Below, piece by piece: positions 23,900 to 32,382 of a stretch of 35,936 nt of DNA. Position numbers and translations under genes: made by a program. The stretch lies in assembly GCA_013360875.1 (NCBI GenBank), contig JABWAU010000027.1, forward strand, positions 1 through 35,936, in the 5' to 3' direction. The notes under the pieces were generated by a model. It did not search any database. It was not told where the DNA came from and was given only the letters and a program-made list of their open reading frames with translations. The stretch comes from Anaerolineales bacterium (GTDB taxonomy: Bacteria > Chloroflexota > Anaerolineae > Anaerolineales > Villigracilaceae). How positions within the stretch are numbered: the stretch's first letter is position 1; each line of letters starts with the position of its first letter.

Positions 23900-24919
23900 T
23901 CATACCACACGTCCAAACCACAGAAGCGACAGCGCGCCTCCGAGCAAAAATACCAGAATGCCGACTCCCGCGAACAGGGACGTCAACTCCAACTCTTCGG
24001 GCTTGATGGAAAGCGTCGGCTCGAGGTCGTTATAGATCCTTTGCAATTCCGATTCATCCCCGGCGTAATAATACCGCCCGCCGGACTCCAGCGCGATCTG
24101 TTGCAACAACGGCTCGTCCATTTGCGTGTGGATATTCATCCCTTCCACCTTGATCGTCGTGCCCTCCGCACTGCCGATCCCGATCGTATAAATGCGCACG
24201 CCCAAATCCACTGCCAGCTCCGTGACGAGGAGCGGGTCGGGGCGGTCATTGTTCTCGCCGTCGCTGAACAGAACGATGACCGCGGAGGGATACCATCCCT
24301 GCGGCGCGGTCAAAACCTCGTCCATCGAGGAAATATCGCTGACATCGGTGTTGAGGATGGGCGGGTCGCCCGCGTCCACGGCAATGGTGTTCAGCGCGAC
24401 CAGTATCCCGTTGCCGAGCGAAGTGCCCCGGCGCGGCACGAGCCGTTCGATGGTCGTCAGCGTCGCCTCCCGGTTGACATCCGGCGGCTGGACACTGAGT
24501 CCCCCATCGCTGAACGCCACCACCCCAACCCGCACGCTCGACGGCTGATCCCTCACAAACTCGGAAGCCACCCTCTTCGCCGCCTCCATGCGCGTCGGTT
24601 CGATATCCTCCGCCGCCATGCTCCCCGAAACGTCGAACACCAGGATAATCGTCCCTTCGTACTTCGGTAAACTGATCGTCGCCTGCGGACGCGATAAAGA
24701 GAAGAGCAAGATCGCGATCCCAAACAGGAAGATCAGCGCGGGGACGTGGCGGCGCCTCTCTTCCCCGCCCGATGCCGGCTCGACCTTTACCGCGCGCGCC
24801 AAACCAAGCCCGGATTGCGCGGCATATTTCCTCCGCCGCCGCTGCGCCCAAACGTACAACAGCGCCAGCAGCGGCGCGACAATCAACAACCCAAGCAGGG
24901 ACGACCAGATGAACGACAT
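23900..24919 (-). CDS. VWA-domain membrane protein (BatA/BatB-like)
   Basis: A 339-residue paralogue of the next gene with the same plan: membrane segments at about 5-24 and 60-76, VWA MIDAS DVSGS (96-100), the SDGENND loop, and a C-terminal membrane segment (about 313-335). Unlike the other copy it has the canonical serine pattern of the MIDAS and no glycine-rich insertion. It follows the DUF58 gene by 14 nt and precedes the second VWA gene by 103 bp. The proteins probably work in one membrane complex with the MoxR ATPase. Confidence 0.88.
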   Translation of the reverse strand: MSFIWSSLLGLLIVAPLLALLYVWAQRRRRKYAAQSGLGLARAVKVEPASGGEERRRHVPALIFLFGIAILLFSLSRPQATISLPKYEGTIILVFDVSGSMAAEDIEPTRMEAAKRVASEFVRDQPSSVRVGVVAFSDGGLSVQPPDVNREATLTTIERLVPRRGTSLGNGILVALNTIAVDAGDPPILNTDVSDISSMDEVLTAPQGWYPSAVIVLFSDGENNDRPDPLLVTELAVDLGVRIYTIGIGSAEGTTIKVEGMNIHTQMDEPLLQQIALESGGRYYYAGDESELQRIYNDLEPTLSIKPEELELTSLFAGVGILVFLLGGALSLLWFGRVV

Positions 24920-24933
24920 GATGAACCCGGACC

Positions 24934-25845
24934 CTAAACCTTTCTCCGAACCTGTCTGCGCTGATTTGCAAAACGCAGGATCGCCTTGATCAAATCGTCA
25001 TCCGTCGAAAGCGTCATGGCATCCACGCCCGCGCGCTTGAAAGCCTCGTTCAACTCCTCCTCGCGCCTCCGCGCGGCTTCGTAAAACCGTTTACGGAACC
25101 TCCCATCGTGCGTATCCACGAACAACTGCTCGCCTGTCTCGGCGTCCTCCATCACGATCATGCCCACGTCCGGCAGTTCCGTCTCGCGCGGGTCCACCAG
25201 GCGGATGGCGAGCGTTTCGTGCCTGTGACTCAACATCCCCAGCGGACGTTCCCAGCCCGGCTCGCTCAAAAAATCGGAGATCACAAAGACCAGTGAACGC
25301 CGCCTGATCGTATGCAGCGCGCCCTCGAAGAACGGCTTGAGATTCGTGCGCGGGACGTTGGATAAGCGCGGCTGTTTGAGCATAGCGTTGATCAAACGCA
25401 GCACCTGCGCCTTCCCGCTTCCCGCAGGGACCGTGTGCTGGATCCTGCTCCCGAGCATCATCGCCCCGACGCGGTTTCCGTGACGCGTCAACAAGCGCGC
25501 CAACACGGACACGAAATCCACCAGCATCGTCCGCTTTTCGTTCCGCGTCCCCGCCGCGCCAAAATCCACAGACGGGCTCATATCCAACAGGAACCAGGCT
25601 GTGATCTCGCGATCCTCAAGGTATTGACGCACGTACGGGGTATTCATGCGCGCGGTGACATTCCAGTCAATGTAACGGATGTCGTCCTCGGGCTGGTACT
25701 CGCGCAGGTCGGCAAAATCCACGCCAAAGCCATAAAAGAGCGAACGGTAATCGCCCTGCAGCAAACCGTCCAACCGGCGGATGACCTTCCAATCCAGTCG
25801 GAGCAGGATCTTTTCAGGCGTTGTCGCGGATATTGACGTGTTCAT
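24934..25845 (-). CDS. DUF58 domain protein
   Basis: The 303-residue protein contains the DUF58 signature FADLREYQPEDDIRYIDWNVTAR (about 43-65) followed by a VWA-like fold with a DMSPSV metal-ion motif (88-93). DUF58 proteins accompany MoxR ATPases and VWA proteins in many bacteria. The start overlaps the moxR 3' end by 32 bp, which ties translation of the two. It has no membrane segment. Confidence 0.9.
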   Translation of the reverse strand: MNTSISATTPEKILLRLDWKVIRRLDGLLQGDYRSLFYGFGVDFADLREYQPEDDIRYIDWNVTARMNTPYVRQYLEDREITAWFLLDMSPSVDFGAAGTRNEKRTMLVDFVSVLARLLTRHGNRVGAMMLGSRIQHTVPAGSGKAQVLRLINAMLKQPRLSNVPRTNLKPFFEGALHTIRRRSLVFVISDFLSEPGWERPLGMLSHRHETLAIRLVDPRETELPDVGMIVMEDAETGEQLFVDTHDGRFRKRFYEAARRREEELNEAFKRAGVDAMTLSTDDDLIKAILRFANQRRQVRRKV

Positions 25846-26821
25846 GCAAAGGTACCACAGGGATCGGAACGCGATCCAGGATCTTCTTCAAAATATCGTC
25901 GCTCGTCACGTTATCGGAAAGCGCCTCGTACGTAAGCACAATGCGATGACGCATCACGTCCAGCGCCATATCCAGCACGTCCTGAGGCAGGGCATAGTTC
26001 CGCCCGCGGACGAATGCCAGCGCGCGTCCGGTCAGGATCAAGTTGATCGAGGCGCGCGGACTCGCGCCGAACATGATGTAACGCTCCAGTTCCGGCAAAT
26101 CAACCTCCTTCGGGTTGCGCGTCGCGGTTACCATGCGGACGGCGTATTCCATCAACGCCGGATCAACGTAAACCTTGTCCGCCTCCTTTTGCTGTTCCAA
26201 AAGTTCGTCAATGGACAAGATCTTCCGGACAGCCTGCAACGCGCCGGTCATTCGTTCCACGATCACGAACTCCTCCGTGGCAGACGGATACCCGATCACC
26301 ACCTTCAACATGAAACGATCCACCTGCGCTTCGGGCAGGGCGTATGTTCCCTCGGTCTCGATTGGGTTCTGCGTGGCCAGCACCAAAAACGGATTCGGCA
26401 CCTTGAAGGTCTCGCGTCCAATGGTCACCTGTCGCTCCTGCATCACCTCGAGCAGCGCGCTCTGCACCTTGGCAGGCGCGCGGTTGATCTCGTCCGCCAG
26501 CAGAAGGTTCGTAAAAACGGGTCCCAGTGAAGTCTCGAATTTGCCGGTCTTCTGGTTATAGATGCGCGTCCCGACCAGGTCGGCGGGGACAAGATCGGGC
26601 GTGAATTGGATGCGCTTGAATTCCCCCCCGATGGATTCCGCAAGGGTCTTGATCGCCATCGTCTTCGCCAGCCCCGGCACACCCTCCACAAGGATGTGTC
26701 CGCGCGCCAGCAGGGCGACTACCATCCGCTCGAGCATGTGATCCTGCCCGACGATGACCTTCTTCACCTCATACAACACCTGCTCCAGCGGGGTCCGGTT
26801 TTCGGGATTCTTATTTTGCAT
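25814..26821 (-). CDS. MoxR-type AAA+ ATPase
   Basis: A 335-residue AAA+ protein with Walker A GVPGLAKT (47-54), Walker B LLLADEINRAP (about 107-117), the MoxR sensor region LATQNPIETEGTYALPEAQVDRF and an arginine-finger area GASPRA. MoxR ATPases act as chaperones for metal or cofactor insertion, usually with VWA partners, as found downstream. GAAGGAGATGA lies before the ATG. It heads the moxR-DUF58-VWA-VWA operon. The 104-bp gap upstream includes short imperfect repeats around CCAATCTCCAATTCTCAATTC. Confidence 0.95.
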   Translation of the reverse strand: MQNKNPENRTPLEQVLYEVKKVIVGQDHMLERMVVALLARGHILVEGVPGLAKTMAIKTLAESIGGEFKRIQFTPDLVPADLVGTRIYNQKTGKFETSLGPVFTNLLLADEINRAPAKVQSALLEVMQERQVTIGRETFKVPNPFLVLATQNPIETEGTYALPEAQVDRFMLKVVIGYPSATEEFVIVERMTGALQAVRKILSIDELLEQQKEADKVYVDPALMEYAVRMVTATRNPKEVDLPELERYIMFGASPRASINLILTGRALAFVRGRNYALPQDVLDMALDVMRHRIVLTYEALSDNVTSDDILKKILDRVPIPVVPLHEHVNIRDNA

Positions 26822-26925
26822 GACTCATCTCCTTCGCTCGCCAATCTCCAATTCTCAATTCGCTAATTCTTCGATCCTCGGTCTTTCGGAATACTACGCC
26901 CATAAAGAAGCCTTGGGGATGATCG

Positions 26926-27762
26926 CTAATACGGCGGACTCCCTCCCCCACCCGCCGCGACGTTGATCGGCACGGCAAAACCGATCCCCACGAAGAAATT
27001 GCTGTCGGTCGGGTTGACCAGCCCGGTCACGATTCCGATCACGCGCCCGTTCCGGTCCAGTAGCGGACCTCCCGAGTTGCCAGGGTTCGCCGCCGCGTCG
27101 AACTGGATCAAGCCCTCGAGAGTCAGTTCCGTGCCTATCGGTTTGAAGACGCGGTCAAAACCGGAGATCACCCCCGCGCTCATCGAACTGTACAAACCGA
27201 ACGGGTTGCCCACCACAAACACGTCGTCGCCCACGCGCATCGCCCCCGGATTTCCCAACGTCGCAGGAATGAAAAACTGCGGGAAATCGAACACGCGCAG
27301 AACTGCGATGTCCTGTTCCGGCATCGCCCCCAGAATGAAAGCCTCGGAATTCGAACCATCCGCAAAGGTGACTCGAATGGTCTTCGAACCTTGTACAACG
27401 TGCAGGCTCGTCAAGATATCGGCGGCGTCATTGATGATCACTCCCGTCCCCAACCCGCCGTTCTTCCCATCCTCCTCCCTCGTCTCGATGTACACAATCG
27501 AAGGCTGGATGATCTGATACACCTGCACGGCATCCGGCGGGCGCGGTGTGGCGGATGCCATCGCATTGGCAATGACCTCGTTCAACTCGCGCCCGGTCAT
27601 TGGCTGGCTGGATGGGAAAAGGAGATTAAACAACAAAAGAGCAAGCAGGGCGGCAAACACGCCCGACGCGAACGGAAACACCCTCTTCACTCGATCTCGC
27701 AGGCGCATCAGGCGGTTTTGAGCGGGAACAATTTCAGGAACGAACGGTTCGTTTGCTGGCAT
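26926..27762 (-). CDS. Membrane-anchored trypsin-like (HtrA-type) serine protease without PDZ domain
   Basis: The 278-residue protein has a cytoplasmic N-terminus, one membrane segment (31-50), and a chymotrypsin-fold protease with the full triad H121 (TSLHVV), D151 (EQDIAVL) and S230 (NPGNSGGPLL). It ends in a glycine-rich tail (AAGGGGSPPY) where HtrA proteins continue into PDZ domains, so substrate selection by PDZ is missing. It probably acts outside the membrane on misfolded proteins. It precedes moxR by 104 bp on the same strand but no coupling is seen. Confidence 0.9.
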   Translation of the reverse strand: MPANEPFVPEIVPAQNRLMRLRDRVKRVFPFASGVFAALLALLLFNLLFPSSQPMTGRELNEVIANAMASATPRPPDAVQVYQIIQPSIVYIETREEDGKNGGLGTGVIINDAADILTSLHVVQGSKTIRVTFADGSNSEAFILGAMPEQDIAVLRVFDFPQFFIPATLGNPGAMRVGDDVFVVGNPFGLYSSMSAGVISGFDRVFKPIGTELTLEGLIQFDAAANPGNSGGPLLDRNGRVIGIVTGLVNPTDSNFFVGIGFAVPINVAAGGGGSPPY

Positions 27763-27963
27763 GGCGGATTTGAATTTAATCTTACGGAAAACGGAAACCT
27801 TTTCGATTAAATCCTTGTGAGAAAATCGGGGAGAGGAACGAATAACACTGTCAGGATGTAATTGACGCGGGAATACTTACCCAACGACTTCCCTACGCTT
27901 CACTTCCGACCCGCAGCCTGATCCTGCGAAATCAGTTTCCGCTGCCCGACGGCAAACGCGCGT

Positions 27964-28395
27964 TCATTCAATCATCTCCGCCAGTCCGCGCAGACCCAAT
28001 TCATAAGATCGCCAACCAAAGCCCGTCACCCATCCTTTGCACACCGCCGCGATCATAGAAACGTGACGGAACTCCTCGCGCGCATATACATTCGAGAGAT
28101 GCACCTCGATCACAGGGATCTGAATCGCCGAGATCGCGTCGCGCAGGGCAATCGAAGTGTGCGTGTACGCGCCGGGGTTGAACACCACTCCGCCTGCCCA
28201 GGTGCGCGCATCGTGCAGGGCGTCAATCAACCCGCCCTCGTGGTTCGATTGCAGGCACTTCACTTCGACGCCGAGCTCCCTGCCCAATTCAAGCAGATTG
28301 TTGTTGATGTTATCAAGAGTCATCGAACCGTACACTTCAGGCTCGCGCGTGCCAAGTAAATTCAAATTGGGTCCGTGCAGGACAAGTATTTTCAT
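27964..28395 (-). CDS. aroQ: Type II 3-dehydroquinate dehydratase
   Basis: The 143-residue protein has the family landmarks [17 protein letters not shown] (catalytic tyrosine at 22), [15 protein letters not shown] and [15 protein letters not shown] (catalytic histidine at 99). It removes water from 3-dehydroquinate in the shikimate pathway, as a dodecamer. The ATG at 28395 is chosen because GGAGGTGAA precedes it; an upstream frame extension has no support. It is the last gene of the aro cluster, 213 bp from aroKB. Confidence 0.95.
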   Translation of the reverse strand: MKILVLHGPNLNLLGTREPEVYGSMTLDNINNNLLELGRELGVEVKCLQSNHEGGLIDALHDARTWAGGVVFNPGAYTHTSIALRDAISAIQIPVIEVHLSNVYAREEFRHVSMIAAVCKGWVTGFGWRSYELGLRGLAEMIE

Positions 28396-28497
28396 TTCAC
28401 CTCCGTACCGCAACATTTTGCACTTTTCCAAATTATTCTAGCAATCCACATCTGGCGTTTTGTGGCGCAGCATGAAGGTTGCCGGTCATGGGTAGGG

Positions 28498-28517
28498 GCA
28501 CAAGATAAATCTTGTGC
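28498..28517. repeat. Short perfect palindrome, dispersed-repeat type
   Basis: GCACAAGAT, AA spacer and its exact complement (28498-28506, 28509-28517), flanked by GTAGGGGC on the left and TACGGG on the right. Such GTAGGGGCACNNN-type palindromes are often dispersed in genomes of this kind. It lies in the 213-bp spacer between aroKB and aroQ and could fold as an RNA hairpin. Confidence 0.5.
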
Positions 28518-28608
28518 TACGGGATTGTTCGATTAATTTGTTAATCCGCAATATGTTGCCATCTTCGCAGCATCTAGGTCGCATTCGCGGTGCGATATAA
28601 ATATCGCG

Positions 28609-30114
28609 TTACAAAACATCCTCCAAAACATCCACCTCCACCAACTCCACCCTGCCGATCTCCACCGGCAGCGCAAAGCGGATTGACCCGGCGCTTCTCT
28701 TCTTGTCTACGCGCATCAAGGGGATCATCTCTTCGCGGGAGATGTCATTTGGAATTTCAACCGGCAATCCCAATTGAGATAACACCTCGCCAATCATATT
28801 CGCTACACCTTTGCGCGCAATCCCGATCCGTTCAGCGTATTTTGCTTCCGTCACCATCCCGATGGCAACCGCCTCGCCATGACTCAACTTGAATCCGCTG
28901 ACAAGTTCAACGGCGTGCCCGACGGTATGTCCCAGGTTCAGCGCGGCGCGGATGTCCTTTTCGTATGGGTCCTGCTCGATGACCTGTATCTTCACTGCCA
29001 TCGCGCGTTTGACGATGGTCTGGATGTTTTCCTTTGCCCAGTCCATGCCGCGGGAACACATCTCGAACAGTTCGGGGTCAGAGATGACGCCGTGCTTGAC
29101 CACTTCCGCCATGCCGGAGCGCAGTTCGCGGTCGCTGAGGGTGAGGAGAAGGCTTGGGTCGGCGAGGACAAGTTTGGGCGGGTGGAAAGAGCCGATGAGG
29201 TTCTTCCCCTCGGGCAGGTCAATGCCTGTTTTGCCTCCGAGCGAGGCGTCCACCATGGCAAGCAGGGTCGTAGGGACGGCGATCCAGGCGATGCCGCGCA
29301 TGTAGGTGGAGGCGGCAAAGCCTGTCAGGTCGCTGATGACGCCGCCGCCGAGGGCAATGACCGTGCTTTTGCGGTCGAGCCCGTGTTGCAGAAAAGATTT
29401 CCACAAACGGGAAACCGTTTCCAGGTTTTTATGTTCCTCGCCGGGAGGGAGGATGATGGCAGGCGTGTGCGGCAGTTTTTGCAGATGATATTTTGCCACG
29501 TTTTCATCGGTAACGATCAGGTCGCCGGGGAGCAGGTTGGGAATTTGCCCTACCCTCACATCGTATTCTCCCATCGCTGAAAGATGATGTCTCCCAAAAA
29601 TCATCTGGGCGTGATACGCGCTTTGTTCGGCAGATTTTCCATCCACATGCAGTTTCAGCGGGAAAGAGGCGTAATGCTCTTCGCGCGTTTCGAGCAGGGA
29701 GGTCAGTTTGCCGCGCACATCTCCTGCAAGCAGCGGGCGCTTTTCCGAATCACGTTCGAGTCTTTCAAGCAGAGTCTCCAAACCCGCCATGAGCAAAATG
29801 ACTTTGCCGCTCGATTCTGCAAGCGCGCGGTTTTCATCGCGCAATAATGCGCCGCCGCCGAGGGCAACGACAGCCCCCCTCCCCCCTCCCTGCTTATTCT
29901 CTGCAAGAGGGGAACACAGGGCTTTCAGGGCAGATGCTTCCAAATCCCGAAAGGCGGTTTCGCCCTGTTCATTCATAATCTGCGGAATGGGCTTTTCCGC
30001 GTTCGCTTCGATGATGCGGTCGAGGTCCACGAAGGGAAGGTTGAGGTTGCGGGCAAGGATTTTGCCGATGGTCGTTTTGCCTGCGCCGGGGGGACCGTAG
30101 AGGAAGAGGTGCAT
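28609..30114 (-). CDS. aroKB: Fused shikimate kinase / 3-dehydroquinate synthase
   Basis: A 501-residue bifunctional enzyme. Residues 1-170 are shikimate kinase (Walker A GPPGAGKT at 8-15, VDLDRIIE, FRDLE, VALGGGALL, RPLL lid). Residues about 180-500 are 3-dehydroquinate synthase (PPGEEHKNLE, NAD-binding ALGGGVISDLTGF, metal and catalytic residues in EVVKHGVI and LNLGHTVGHAVE). The two activities are not consecutive in the pathway. The kinase part carries an extra SPLAENKQGGGRGA loop before VALGGG, encoded by a C-rich repeat-like stretch. No Shine-Dalgarno precedes the start, because 7-bp repeats fill the gap upstream. Such fusions are known in some other phyla. Confidence 0.93.
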   Translation of the reverse strand: MHLFLYGPPGAGKTTIGKILARNLNLPFVDLDRIIEANAEKPIPQIMNEQGETAFRDLEASALKALCSPLAENKQGGGRGAVVALGGGALLRDENRALAESSGKVILLMAGLETLLERLERDSEKRPLLAGDVRGKLTSLLETREEHYASFPLKLHVDGKSAEQSAYHAQMIFGRHHLSAMGEYDVRVGQIPNLLPGDLIVTDENVAKYHLQKLPHTPAIILPPGEEHKNLETVSRLWKSFLQHGLDRKSTVIALGGGVISDLTGFAASTYMRGIAWIAVPTTLLAMVDASLGGKTGIDLPEGKNLIGSFHPPKLVLADPSLLLTLSDRELRSGMAEVVKHGVISDPELFEMCSRGMDWAKENIQTIVKRAMAVKIQVIEQDPYEKDIRAALNLGHTVGHAVELVSGFKLSHGEAVAIGMVTEAKYAERIGIARKGVANMIGEVLSQLGLPVEIPNDISREEMIPLMRVDKKRSAGSIRFALPVEIGRVELVEVDVLEDVL

Positions 30115-30115
30115 A

Positions 30116-30178
30116 CAGTGATCAGTTATCAGTTATCAGTGAGCAGTTATCAGTGAGCAGTTATCAGTGAGCAGTTAT
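30116..30178. repeat. Heptamer tandem repeats between aroC and aroKB
   Basis: About eight near-identical 7-bp units (AGTTATC, AGTGAGC) fill the whole spacer and include the aroC stop codon (30175-30177). They also reach the aroKB start codon, leaving no ribosome site. Confidence 0.85.
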
Positions 30179-31350
30179 TCCCAAAACACATGCGGGGAAT
30201 TGTCCATGGGCAAATCGTCGAGGGTGGCTTTGCGGAGGGTTTCAAAGCGCGGCATGATTTCGCTCATCGAGTCGCCGCCGAGTTTTTCGAGCAGGGCATC
30301 TGCCAATACGAACGCAACCATCGCTTCGAGGATGGGGACGGCGCGGGGCACTGGGCAGAAGTCGGAACGTTCGTAGCGGGTGAGGGATTCGGTTTGGGTT
30401 GCCAGGTCAACTGTCGGCTGGGGAAGAAGCGTGGTGGCAATCGGTTTCATCGCGGCGCGGATGACGATGGGCTGTCCGTTGGAGATGCCGCCTTCGGTTC
30501 CGCCTGCGCGGTTCGTCAAACGTTGAAGGTCGAAGGTTGAAGGTCGAAGGTTGATGGGGTCGTGGGCTTGTGTTCCGAGGCGGCGGGCATTGTCGAAGGC
30601 ATCGCCCACTTCTACGCCTTTGATTGCCTGCACCGACATGACTGCCATGGCAAGCCTTGCTTCGAGACGTTTGTCCCATTGAACAAAACTGCCGAGTCCG
30701 ACGGGGACATCGAGGGCGACGATTTCGAGGACACCGCCCAGGGTGTTTTTGCCATGGATGGCTTTTTCGATTTCGTCCCGCATCGCTTGCGCGGACCTCG
30801 GGTCTGGGCAGCGGACCTCCGACTCTTCCGCGCGCTGAAAGCGTTCTATGTAGGGCATGTCGCCGAGTTCTGCCTGCACGGTTCCAATGGAGAGGACGTA
30901 GCCTCCGATGCGGATGCCGAACTGTGCGAGGAGGTGTTTGCATACTGCGCCGGCGGCGACGCGCATGGCGGTCTCGCGGGCGGAGGCGCGCTCGAGGGCG
31001 GGGCGCAAGTCTCGATAGCCGTATTTGACCGCGCCGGTGAGGTCGGCGTGACCGGGGCGGGGAGCGGTCATCGGCTCGATGGGTTTGCCCTTCCATTTGG
31101 CATGGTCGGCATTTTGGACGAGCATGGCAATGGGCGCGCCGGTCGTTTCGCCCGCCATGACTCCGCTGAGGATTTGCACGGTATCGCGCTCGATCTTCAT
31201 GCGTCCGCCGGAACCATAGCCTTTTTGGCGGCGGGCAAGTTCAAGGTCAATGACGGAAGCGGGGAGGGGAAGTCCGGCGGGGATGCCTTCGAGGATGGCG
31301 GTGAGGGATGGTCCGTGGGATTCGCCTGCGGTGAGGAAGCGGAGGGGCAT
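30175..31350 (-). CDS. aroC: Chorismate synthase
   Basis: The 391-residue enzyme makes chorismate from EPSP with reduced FMN. It shows the family motifs FLTAGESHGPSLTAILEG at the start, GRMKIERDTVQILSGVMAG, ERASARETAMRVAAGAV and TNRAGGTEGGISNGQPI. A short piece before TNRAGG (NLRPSTFDLQR) is encoded by GAAGGTC/GAAGGTT heptamers at about 30518-30556, replacing the normal loop without breaking the frame. The start has GGAG 6 nt upstream and the stop lies in another repeat block. Confidence 0.94.
   Translation of the reverse strand: MPLRFLTAGESHGPSLTAILEGIPAGLPLPASVIDLELARRQKGYGSGGRMKIERDTVQILSGVMAGETTGAPIAMLVQNADHAKWKGKPIEPMTAPRPGHADLTGAVKYGYRDLRPALERASARETAMRVAAGAVCKHLLAQFGIRIGGYVLSIGTVQAELGDMPYIERFQRAEESEVRCPDPRSAQAMRDEIEKAIHGKNTLGGVLEIVALDVPVGLGSFVQWDKRLEARLAMAVMSVQAIKGVEVGDAFDNARRLGTQAHDPINLRPSTFDLQRLTNRAGGTEGGISNGQPIVIRAAMKPIATTLLPQPTVDLATQTESLTRYERSDFCPVPRAVPILEAMVAFVLADALLEKLGGDSMSEIMPRFETLRKATLDDLPMDNSPHVFWE
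30518..30556. repeat. Heptamer repeats inside aroC
   Basis: Five units of GAAGGTC/GAAGGTT in a row within the aroC coding region. They encode the loop NLRPSTFDL in frame and leave the flanking motifs intact. Confidence 0.8.
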
Positions 31351-31356
31351 GGGGGC

Positions 31357-31445
31357 TCCAGTGGTTGGTAATTGGTAATTGGTGAGTGGTGAGTGAGGAG
31401 GCAGTGATCAGTGATCAGTAATCAGTGAGCGGTGAGCAGTGATCA
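31357..31445. repeat. Heptamer repeats spanning the aroE 3' end and the aroC leader
   Basis: Runs of GGTAATT, GGTGAGT, AGTGATC and AGTGAGC units. The right part (31408-31445) encodes the last 11 or so residues of AroE (TAHRSLITDH), so the repeat has extended or replaced the native C-terminus. Confidence 0.8.
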
Positions 31446-32319
31446 GGTCAATGGCGTTCCAGAGAGCCTGGCGGGGAGGGGTGCAGCCTGTCCAGAGTTC
31501 GAAGGCGAGGGCGGCTTGTTCGATGAGCATGCCCAGTCCGTTGACGGCGCGGCATCCCTGCGCTTTTGCCTGCTGCATGAGTTTGGTCTCGCGCGGGTTG
31601 TATACCAAGTCATAGACGATTGTACCCGCTGTGAGGACGATGTGGTCAGGAAGAGGCGAGGTTTCGATGTTGGGGGTCATGCCGAGGGGGGTGGTGTTTA
31701 CAATGAGGTCAAAGGTCGAAAGTTGAAGGTCGTTGAAGCTGGTCATTGGTAAATAGTAATTGGAGAAGGAACGTGCTAGTTGTTCCGCTTGTTCGAGGCG
31801 GCGGGCGGAGAGGGTGACATTCCAGCCGTCATGGAGCAGAGCATACACCACTGCCCGAGCGGTACCGCCGGCGCCGACGATTAGTGCGGATTTGCCCCTC
31901 ACCCCTAACCCCTTTCCCAAAACGGGAGAGGGGGATTGTGCCAGAAATTTTTTCAAATCAAAAAGAAACCCGGGCGCATCTGTGTTGTCGCCTACAAGTT
32001 TATTATCTCGCCGGTAAATCGTATTTACCGCGCCGATGGCTTTTGCTGTTGGGGTGAGTTCATCGAGGAATGGGATGACGGTTTGTTTGTGCGGGATGGT
32101 AACGTTCAAACCCTGTATTTCGTTTGCGCGGACGCGCGCCAGCAAATCTTCGAGTCCTTGTTTATTGTCAGGAGAAACAGGGAAGAGCGAATAGTCACCT
32201 TGCAAGCCGCAAGCCTGGAGGGCAGCGTTGTGGATTTTGGGCGAGAGGGAATGGCTGAGGGGGAAGCCGGTAAGCCCGAGGGAAAAGGATGAAGGATGAA
32301 GGATGAAAGATGAATTCAT
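31408..32319 (-). CDS. aroE: Shikimate dehydrogenase with repeat-derived insertions
   Basis: This 303-residue NADP enzyme reduces 3-dehydroshikimate to shikimate. Kept motifs are GFPLSHSLSPKIHN, NVTIPHK with catalytic K78, NTDAPGF with D114, and the nucleotide loop VGAGGTARAV. Several parts are repeat-derived: residues 1-13 (NSSFILHPSSFS) and the last 11 (TAHRSLITDH) come from 7-bp repeats, 129-141 (SPSPVLGKGLGVR) comes from a CCCCTCACCCCTAACC-type element, and 185-206 (SNYYLPM, FNDLQLSTFD) comes from further short repeats. It is longer than most AroE (270-290). All insertions keep the frame. No Shine-Dalgarno precedes the ATG. The enzyme is probably active, as the catalytic residues are intact. 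Confidence 0.92.
   Translation of the reverse strand: MNSSFILHPSSFSLGLTGFPLSHSLSPKIHNAALQACGLQGDYSLFPVSPDNKQGLEDLLARVRANEIQGLNVTIPHKQTVIPFLDELTPTAKAIGAVNTIYRRDNKLVGDNTDAPGFLFDLKKFLAQSPSPVLGKGLGVRGKSALIVGAGGTARAVVYALLHDGWNVTLSARRLEQAEQLARSFSNYYLPMTSFNDLQLSTFDLIVNTTPLGMTPNIETSPLPDHIVLTAGTIVYDLVYNPRETKLMQQAKAQGCRAVNGLGMLIEQAALAFELWTGCTPPRQALWNAIDLITAHRSLITDH
31704..31767. repeat. Short repeats inside aroE (first block)
   Basis: Units like AAGGTCG, AAGTTGA, GGTAAAT and GTAATTGG fill two close stretches. The encoded residues SNYYLPM and FNDLQLSTFD have no counterpart in typical AroE sequences. Confidence 0.65.
31892..31935. repeat. CCCCT-rich element inside aroE
   Basis: Runs of CCCCTCA, CCCCTAA, CCCTTTCCC and an inverted GGGAGAGGG block. 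It codes SPSPVLGKGLGVR between the substrate domain and the NADP domain, in frame. Confidence 0.65.
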
Positions 32320-32382
32320 AGGATACGAGTTACAAGATACGAGTTACGAGAACTGTCTACCTGTCTACCTGTGTACCTGTTT
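32283..32382. repeat. Heptamer and octamer repeats between aroA and aroE
   Basis: AGGATGA units (32285-32315) code for the start of AroE. Next come GATACGA/GTTACAA units and then CTACCTGT octamers up to the aroA stop codon. No ribosome site for aroE is left. Confidence 0.85.
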
